NCBI GenBank assembly: GCA_039801245.1
Contig: JBDRUF010000007.1
Location: 1-45,650, forward strand
Source of the DNA: a candidate division WOR-3 bacterium
GTDB taxonomy: Bacteria > Hydrothermota > Tepidihabitantia > Tepidihabitantales > Tepidihabitantaceae
Reading direction: 5' to 3'
Length of the DNA: 45,650 nucleotides
The notes beneath the pieces were generated by a model. It was not told the origin of the DNA and made no database searches. It saw only the letters and a list, made by a program, of their open reading frames with translations. The number at the start of each line of letters is the position of its first letter. Position 1 is the first letter of the stretch. Shown one piece after another: positions 41,489-45,650 of this stretch. The position numbers and the translations under genes were made by a program.

Positions 41489-42321
41489 AAGTAAAATAAA
41501 ACCAGGCTCATTGCCATTAACATCATCCCCGAAATGACACCGGCAACGCTTAAATGTTCATGACCGTAGGCATAAGAGCCGGGAATGAGTTCATCAAAGG
41601 AGATAAAGACCATCAGTCCACCAACACCGGCAAGCAAGAGATTCATCAGTCTCTCATTAAGAAAGGGCATTAAAATCAGGGCGGCAATCACCGCGCCTGC
41701 CAGTTCGGCAGCACCGGAAAGGGTTGACAACACCAGCGCCTTTCTTCTCGAACCGGTGGCGCAGAATACCGGCACCGCTACTGCCAGCCCTTCCGGGATG
41801 TTGTGCAGGGCAATCGCTACGGCAATGGCGATGCCCAGGCTACGGCTTTTAACCGCGCCGGCAAATGTCGCCATCCCCTCGGGTAGATTGTGGAGACCGA
41901 TGCCGAGGGCAATCAAAATGCCAATGCGCAGAAGCGTTGTGGGCTCAACCTCTTGCCTCTTGCCGTAACGGTGGCGCCAGCCTTTTCCCATCGCTGGTGC
42001 CGGGTGGTCAAAACATTCCTGACTGACATCAATTGTATGCTCACTGATGAACTCATGCGGCACCACCAGGTCAATGACAAACATCAGCACCACCCCAATG
42101 AAAAAGGCAATCACTGCCGCTGAAAATCCCAACGAGCCGATTGCGGTCGCCAGCAGCTCGGCAAAGGAGACAAACATCATCACGCCCGCGGAAAAACCGA
42201 GGCTGAACCCCATAAAGCCGGCGCTCGGACGACGCACCGCCATCCCCAAAACGCTCCCCAGAGTGGTGCTGCACGCCGCGAGAGCGGAGAGGACAATGGC
42301 AAAGCCAAAATTTTCCCGCAT
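41485..42321 (-). CDS. ZIP family divalent metal transporter (ZupT-like)
   Basis: A 278-residue inner-membrane protein with about eight helices. The metal-site motifs HNLPEG and HNIPEG lie in the fourth and fifth helices, as in ZupT and GufA-type ZIPs that import Zn, Fe or Mn. A His-rich cytoplasmic-type loop (FDHPAP...GWRHRYG) sits before the first of these. It starts 2 nt after the DtxR/MntR-type regulator gene and is very likely controlled by it. The exact metal is not fixed by the sequence. Confidence 0.93.
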   Translation of the reverse strand: MRENFGFAIVLSALAACSTTLGSVLGMAVRRPSAGFMGFSLGFSAGVMMFVSFAELLATAIGSLGFSAAVIAFFIGVVLMFVIDLVVPHEFISEHTIDVSQECFDHPAPAMGKGWRHRYGKRQEVEPTTLLRIGILIALGIGLHNLPEGMATFAGAVKSRSLGIAIAVAIALHNIPEGLAVAVPVFCATGSRRKALVLSTLSGAAELAGAVIAALILMPFLNERLMNLLLAGVGGLMVFISFDELIPGSYAYGHEHLSVAGVISGMMLMAMSLVLFYL

Positions 42322-42323
42322 CT

Positions 42324-42761
42324 TTAATACCGGGTTGTGCTGTTTCCCTTGGGTTCAAGCCTATGGCTCTGCATCAACCTCCTTAGCCCGCGAATCGTCT
42401 CTTGGGAGAGGGCGTGTTCCAGCCGGCAGGCGTCCCTTTGCGCCACCTCGCGGCTCACACCAATGACCTCCCGCAGAAACCGCTCAAGGAGGAGATGCCT
42501 TTGATAAACCCCATCCGCACACAATCTCCCTTTAGCGGTCAACTCCACACCGCCGTAATGTTCGTGCCGGACAAGCCCCTTTTGGGCAAGAATACCAATA
42601 GCGGCAACAACCGCAGGACGGCTGACATTGAGAAATCGGGCGATGTCCTTGATTCTCACCGGGCGCTGCTTTTCCCCGAGTATCAGAATCGCCTCAAGGT
42701 AGTTCTCTTGGCTTTCGCCCAGGGCGGTCTTGTCCCGATAAATGTTATGATTGACTAACAT
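42324..42761 (-). CDS. DtxR/MntR-family metal-dependent transcriptional regulator
   Basis: A 145-residue regulator. The N-terminal winged helix (ESQENYLEAILILGEKQRPVRIKDIARFLNVSRPAVVAAIGILAQKGLVRHEHYGGVELTAKG) is followed by the dimerisation/metal domain (HLLLERFLREVIGVSREVAQRDACRLEHALSQETIRGL), with the family His, Glu, Cys and His candidates. It lacks the SH3-like third domain of DtxR and so is of the short MntR size. It probably senses Mn or Fe and represses itself, the ZIP transporter and the M23 peptidase encoded behind it. Confidence 0.93.
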   Translation of the reverse strand: MLVNHNIYRDKTALGESQENYLEAILILGEKQRPVRIKDIARFLNVSRPAVVAAIGILAQKGLVRHEHYGGVELTAKGRLCADGVYQRHLLLERFLREVIGVSREVAQRDACRLEHALSQETIRGLRRLMQSHRLEPKGNSTTRY

Positions 42762-42763
42762 TG

Positions 42764-42782
42764 TTAATTAAGACTAATTTTA
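42764..42782 (-). promoter_or_regulatory. Possible autoregulatory site and -10 of the DtxR/MntR operon
   Basis: The -10 TAAAAT is at 42782-42777. Between it and the ATG lies an 8-bp palindrome TTAATTAA (42764-42771), flanked by two direct TTAGTC hexamers read on the minus strand. This AT-rich stretch overlaps the predicted transcription start and is the best candidate operator, but it is not a good match to the DtxR or MntR consensus I know. Confidence 0.35.
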
Positions 42783-42804
42783 GCCACTTGGGCTTTTGTG
42801 TCAA
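42777..42804 (-). promoter_or_regulatory. Promoter of the regulator-ZIP-peptidase operon
   Basis: -35 TTGACA (42804-42799), 16-nt spacer, -10 TAAAAT (42782-42777). The start codon follows 15 nt after the -10, leaving a leader of about 9 nt with no Shine-Dalgarno site. Confidence 0.75.
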
Positions 42805-42848
42805 GAAATTAATAAGCCCAAAGAGACCAAAAAGGGTTAATGGCACCC

Positions 42849-42871
42849 GGGGTGGTGGGGAGGACCTACCC
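42849..42871 (-). repeat. Dispersed 23-bp C-rich motif, copy D
   Basis: Fourth copy, reverse orientation, in the divergent gap between the DtxR/MntR gene and hsp20. On the plus strand it reads as G tracts GGGGTGGTGGGG. No sharp hsp20 promoter could be recognised between it and 42985. Confidence 0.75.
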
Positions 42872-42985
42872 TATAGTTATATTAAGATATTGAAAGAACA
42901 TTGAGTTAGATATCTGTGAATCCTGGCAAAGGTAAGGTAGTCTAATAAGGTAGAAAGGAAAAAGATGAAAAAGGAGGTGATGGCA

Positions 42986-43435
42986 ATGGCAAAGCATCTA
43001 ACAACTTGGGATCCATTCCGGGAGATGGTATCTTTGCGGGATGAACTGGACCGGCTTTTTGACTCGGTGTTTGGCAGGCTGCCGCGGGAGCGGGCGGAGA
43101 CATACTGGGCACCGCCTCTGGACATTGAGGAGAATGATGATTCCATCGTTGTCCGGGTGGAGCTGCCTGGTATGAACAAGGAGGACATCAAGGTGAGCCT
43201 GTCCGGTGACACCCTCACCATCTCCGGCGAGCGGAAGCAGGAGAGCGAGAGGAAGGGCAAGACCTATTACCGGGTGGAGCGTGCCTATGGGAAGTTCCAG
43301 CGGACGGTGACCCTGCCGGCAGAGGTTGAGGGTGATAAGGCGAAGGCATCTTACAAGGCTGGTGTCCTCGAGCTGGTTCTGCCGAAGTCGGAGAAGTCCA
43401 AGGCAAAGGAGATTACGATTGTTGCCGAGGACTAA
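42986..43435 (+). CDS. Small heat-shock protein (Hsp20/alpha-crystallin)
   Basis: A 149-residue chaperone that holds unfolding proteins. The N-terminal arm TTWDPFREMVSLRDELDRLFDSVFG is followed by the alpha-crystallin domain (about 45-140) with VRVELPGMNKEDIKVSL, LTISGERK, the AYGKFQRTVTLPAEV strand and GVLELVLPK. I chose ATG 42986 because a near-perfect AAGGAGGTGAT Shine-Dalgarno sequence (42971-42981) lies upstream of it; ATG 42965 precedes that site and ATG 42980 falls inside it. So this gene, unlike most first genes here, uses a strong ribosome site. A terminator follows directly. Confidence 0.95.
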   Translation: MAKHLTTWDPFREMVSLRDELDRLFDSVFGRLPRERAETYWAPPLDIEENDDSIVVRVELPGMNKEDIKVSLSGDTLTISGERKQESERKGKTYYRVERAYGKFQRTVTLPAEVEGDKAKASYKAGVLELVLPKSEKSKAKEITIVAED

Positions 43436-43455
43436 AATCCCGGAATGGTAAATTG

Positions 43456-43482
43456 GGGGCGCCCCAAAGGTGCCCCTTTTTT
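43456..43482 (+). terminator. Rho-independent terminator of hsp20
   Basis: An 8-bp stem GGGGCGCC (43456-43463) with GGTGCCCC (43469-43476), including one G-U pair, encloses a 5-nt loop and is followed by six T (43477-43482). It is on the hsp20 strand. On the other strand only a weak T stretch follows. Confidence 0.9.
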
Positions 43483-43485
43483 GTT

Positions 43486-44556
43486 TTAGTTGAGCCGCTG
43501 TTCGGTTTTCGGGTCAAAGAGGTGGAGGTTTTTCAGGTCAAATTGGAGATTAACGGTTGTGCCCGGTCTTGGTGCCTTAGCCGGGCTGGTGCGCAACACA
43601 CACGGGGCATCGCCGATTTTCAAATAGATCAGCGCCTCATTGCCCAACTGTTCAATCACCTCAACGCTGGCACGAATATCGCCGGCACTGGTGATATGGA
43701 TATCTTCGGCTCTTATGCCCAGAACAACCTCCTTTTCCTGAGGAAGGCTTGGGGTAAATCCCTGAGGTAGATTGATGGTTAAGAATGGATTGACGAAGCG
43801 CAAGGGGTTGGCTTTGACAACGCCGGTGAAAAGGTTCATTGGTGGTGAGCCGATAAAACCGGCGACGAACCGGTTGGCAGGACGGTTGTAAAGGGTTAGG
43901 GGGTCAGCAACCTGAACCAGTTTGCCATCCTTCATCACAGCGATGCGCTCACCCAAGGTCATCGCCTCAACCTGGTCATGGGTAACATAGATGATGGTTG
44001 TACCGAGCCGCTGATGGAGCCGGGCAAGTTCGGTCCGCATCCCCACCCTTAGTTTGGCATCAAGGTTGGACAAGGGCTCGTCAAAGAGAAACACCTTGGG
44101 GTTGCGCACAATCGCCCTGCCCAGTGCCACCCTTTGGCGCTGACCTCCGGAAAGTTCTGCGGGTTTGCGTTCCAAAAGTTCTTCAATCCCCAAGATTTTT
44201 GCCGCCTCTTTTACCCGGATGTTGATTTCTGTCTTCGGCAGGCGGCGCATCTTCAAGGCAAAGGCCATATTTTCATAAACGCTCATATGGGGGTAAAGGG
44301 CATAGTTCTGAAACACCATCGCCACATCCCGCTCCTTGGGCTCAACCCCGTTGACCAGCCGCTCGCCGATATAGATTTCACCCTCATCCGGCTCCTCCAG
44401 ACCGGCGATTAGGCGCAAGACCGTTGACTTGCCGCAGCCGGATGGACCGAGGATGCAGAAAAACTCCTCATCCTTCACCTCAAAGCTCACCCGGTCAACC
44501 GCGATGACCTCGGAACCAAATTTTTTGCTGACCTCTTTAAACAGGACCCGGCTCAT
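43486..44556 (-). CDS. ABC transporter ATPase, MalK/UgpC/MsmX type
   Basis: A 356-residue ATPase of carbohydrate-type importers. Walker A is GPSGCGKST (37-45), the signature is LSGGQRQRVALGRA, Walker B is VFLFDEPLSNLDAKLR, and the switch His is in VTHDQVEA. A C-terminal TOBE/regulatory domain follows from about residue 235 (LFTGVVKANPL...VVLGIRAEDI). I chose ATG 44556; it overlaps accD by 20 nt, while the longer open frame upstream runs through accD. No permease or binding protein is nearby, so it may serve several importers, as MsmX does. Confidence 0.92.
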   Translation of the reverse strand: MSRVLFKEVSKKFGSEVIAVDRVSFEVKDEEFFCILGPSGCGKSTVLRLIAGLEEPDEGEIYIGERLVNGVEPKERDVAMVFQNYALYPHMSVYENMAFALKMRRLPKTEINIRVKEAAKILGIEELLERKPAELSGGQRQRVALGRAIVRNPKVFLFDEPLSNLDAKLRVGMRTELARLHQRLGTTIIYVTHDQVEAMTLGERIAVMKDGKLVQVADPLTLYNRPANRFVAGFIGSPPMNLFTGVVKANPLRFVNPFLTINLPQGFTPSLPQEKEVVLGIRAEDIHITSAGDIRASVEVIEQLGNEALIYLKIGDAPCVLRTSPAKAPRPGTTVNLQFDLKNLHLFDPKTEQRLN

Positions 44557-45367
44557 ATTGGGGTTTGTGCCAGAGGACCGAGAGGATGCGGGCAACGGTT
44601 GTCTTGAGGTTGCGTCGGGAAACAACGATGTCAACCAGTCCATGCTTAAGCATAAACTCGGCGCGCTGGAAACCTTCAGGAAGTTTTTCGCCAATGGTAT
44701 CCTCAATCACCCGCTGACCCGCAAATCCCAGAAGGGCATTGGGCTCGGAGATGATGACATCGCCGAGCGAGGCAAACGACGCCATCACACCGGCGGTACA
44801 GGGGTCAATCGGAATGGAGATAAAGGGCACCCGTGCCCGGCGCAAGAGCCCAATTTCTGCCGATGTCTTTGCCATCTGCATCAGGGAGATGATTCCCTCC
44901 TGCATGCGCGCGCCCCCTGAGGTGGCAACGATGACAAGTGGACGCCTTTCCTCTCTTGCCAGTCTGATGGCACGGCAAACCTTTTCCCCCACAACCGAAC
45001 CCATACTGCCGCCAATAAAGCCAAAGTCCATAACACCAAAAACCACGGGGGTCTTGGCAATCGCACCCCGACCGTAGGAAAAGGCATCGGCCCTCCCGGT
45101 TTTCTGCCGTGCCTCCCTCAGTTTTTCCTGATATTTAGGAAAGTTGAGCGGGTCAAGTGCAATCAGGTTGGTATCCAGTTCCTCCCAGGTGCCTTCGTCA
45201 AGCAGAATACGGATGTAATCGTCCGGGCTGATGCGGAAGTGATAACCGCACCGGTTGCACACAAAGAAGTTGGACTCAAGGGTTTTGCGATAGATTATTT
45301 CGCTGCAGCCGGCGCAGCGAAACCAGAGGGTTTGCGCCTCTTTGCCTGCCTTTACTGGCTCTGGCAT
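44537..45367 (-). CDS. accD: Acetyl-CoA carboxylase, carboxyltransferase beta subunit
   Basis: AccD, with AccA, transfers CO2 from carboxybiotin to acetyl-CoA in the first step of fatty acid synthesis. The 276-residue protein has the N-terminal zinc ribbon C18-x2-C21...C37-x2-C40, then the crotonase-like carboxyltransferase domain with VFGVMDFGFIGGSMGSVVGEK, VIVATSGGARMQEG and VISEPNALLGFAGQRVIEDT. accA is not in the window. The ATG lies 6 nt after the -10 with no Shine-Dalgarno site. Confidence 0.96.
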   Translation of the reverse strand: MPEPVKAGKEAQTLWFRCAGCSEIIYRKTLESNFFVCNRCGYHFRISPDDYIRILLDEGTWEELDTNLIALDPLNFPKYQEKLREARQKTGRADAFSYGRGAIAKTPVVFGVMDFGFIGGSMGSVVGEKVCRAIRLAREERRPLVIVATSGGARMQEGIISLMQMAKTSAEIGLLRRARVPFISIPIDPCTAGVMASFASLGDVIISEPNALLGFAGQRVIEDTIGEKLPEGFQRAEFMLKHGLVDIVVSRRNLKTTVARILSVLWHKPQYEPGPV

Positions 45368-45373
45368 AAAATT

Positions 45374-45402
45374 AGTATAGAGAGGGGCTAAGCCCGAGTC
45401 AA
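45374..45402 (-). promoter_or_regulatory. accD promoter (leaderless)
   Basis: -35 TTGACT (45402-45397), 17-nt spacer, -10 TATACT (45379-45374), then 6 nt to the ATG. The -35 lies in the loop of an inverted repeat. Confidence 0.8.
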
Positions 45403-45416
45403 GGCAGAGCCCCTCT
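45381..45416. repeat. Inverted repeat between the RRM gene and accD
   Basis: Perfect 9-bp arms AGAGGGGCT (45381-45389) and AGCCCCTCT (45408-45416) with an 18-nt centre that contains the accD -35. It could end transcription of the RRM gene, although no T run follows, or act as an operator for accD. Confidence 0.65.
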
Positions 45417-45447
45417 TATTTCCTTTAGCGCTGTTACTTTGGTGTAA

Positions 45448-45650
45448 CTACCTTGAGCCACCGCGCGGTGGACGCTCGGTGCGGGCGCGTGCCTCGTTGA
45501 CCGTCAGCTGTCTGCCTTCCATCTCAAACTGGTTGAGGGCGGCAATGGCAGCTGCGGCCTGCTCATCGGTAGCCATTTCCACAAAGGCAAATCCCCGAGA
45601 ACGCTCGGTAAACTTGTCTTTGATTATCTCAACCGAAGTTACCTCGCCAT
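45448..45650 (-). CDS. RNA-binding protein with RRM domain (5' end outside the window)
   Basis: Only the last 67 residues are present; the gene continues beyond the window edge. The RNP1 motif RSRGFAFVEM and the following helix DEQAAAAIAALNQFEMEGRQLTVNEA belong to a single-RRM bacterial RNA-binding protein of the Rbp type, often cold-induced. A short Arg/Pro/Gly-rich tail (RARTERPPRGGSR) ends it. The frame was read directly from the sequence; the stop codon is TAG at 45448. Confidence 0.9.
   Translation of the reverse strand, partial: GEVTSVEIIKDKFTERSRGFAFVEMATDEQAAAAIAALNQFEMEGRQLTVNEARARTERPPRGGSR

Noticed and set aside
1-45650. CRISPR arrays, transposases or prophage genes
   Set aside because: None seen; repeats found are too few, too short and too widely spaced, and no integrase or transposase motif was recognised.

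Overview
The window reads as a compact chromosomal segment of an anaerobic, outer-membrane-bearing bacterium. Evidence: a TonB-dependent receptor behind a cobalamin riboswitch, MEP-pathway isoprenoid genes (ispG, ispE), bacterial ribosomal proteins, ATP-driven 2-hydroxyacyl-CoA-dehydratase-type enzymes, and very tight gene packing with 1-20 nt overlaps. The protein set would suit an uncultured FCB-like phylum such as candidate division WOR-3. That placement is an impression, not something the sequence proves. No phage, insertion sequence, CRISPR array or rRNA was seen.

Layout. (1) 87-7383, plus strand: a seven-gene operon holding a corrinoid protein, two UroD-type methyltransferases, a shortened RamA/RACE-like ATPase, two different 2-hydroxyacyl-CoA-dehydratase/benzoyl-CoA-reductase-like subunits and an HgdC-type activator. 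This is the most unusual system here. (2) 7360-10995, minus: murA, ispG and an Ntn-hydrolase with no canonical start codon. (3) 11308-15362, plus: acylphosphatase, ribD, ribE, a radical SAM protein, serS. (4) 15365-17078, minus: tRNA-Leu(GAG), deoB, cdd. (5) 17277-23195, minus: rplM-rpsI-rpsB-tsf-pyrH-frr-uppS-cdsA, ending in an archaeal-looking metallo-hydrolase. (6) 23234-30906, minus: a secreted esterase-like protein, ispE, tRNA-Gln(TTG), prs, rplY, pth, ychF, rpsF, ssb. (7) 31082-33234, plus: a TIM-barrel isomerase, an SDR epimerase and a small unknown protein. (8) 33236-35801, minus: acyl-CoA synthetase and a TPR protein. (9) 35821-37767, plus: a YbbR-domain protein and tsaD. (10) 37927-40233, plus: cobalamin riboswitch and BtuB-like receptor. 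(11) 40220-42804, minus: a DtxR/MntR regulator, a ZIP transporter and an M23 peptidase. (12) 42986-43482, plus: hsp20 with a terminator. (13) 43486-45402, minus: accD and a MalK-type ATPase, then a partial RRM protein at the window edge.

Two patterns cut across the genes. First, most transcription units open with a sigma70-like promoter (TTGAC-type -35, 16-17 nt spacer, A/T-rich -10) only 5-6 nt before the start codon and with no Shine-Dalgarno sequence. This implies leaderless mRNAs for first genes, whereas many internal genes have clear Shine-Dalgarno sites. Second, a 23-bp C-rich motif recurs four times, always between genes and in both orientations. The riboswitch-controlled B12 receptor and the corrinoid operon suggest that the cell imports corrinoids to feed the methyl-transfer system.
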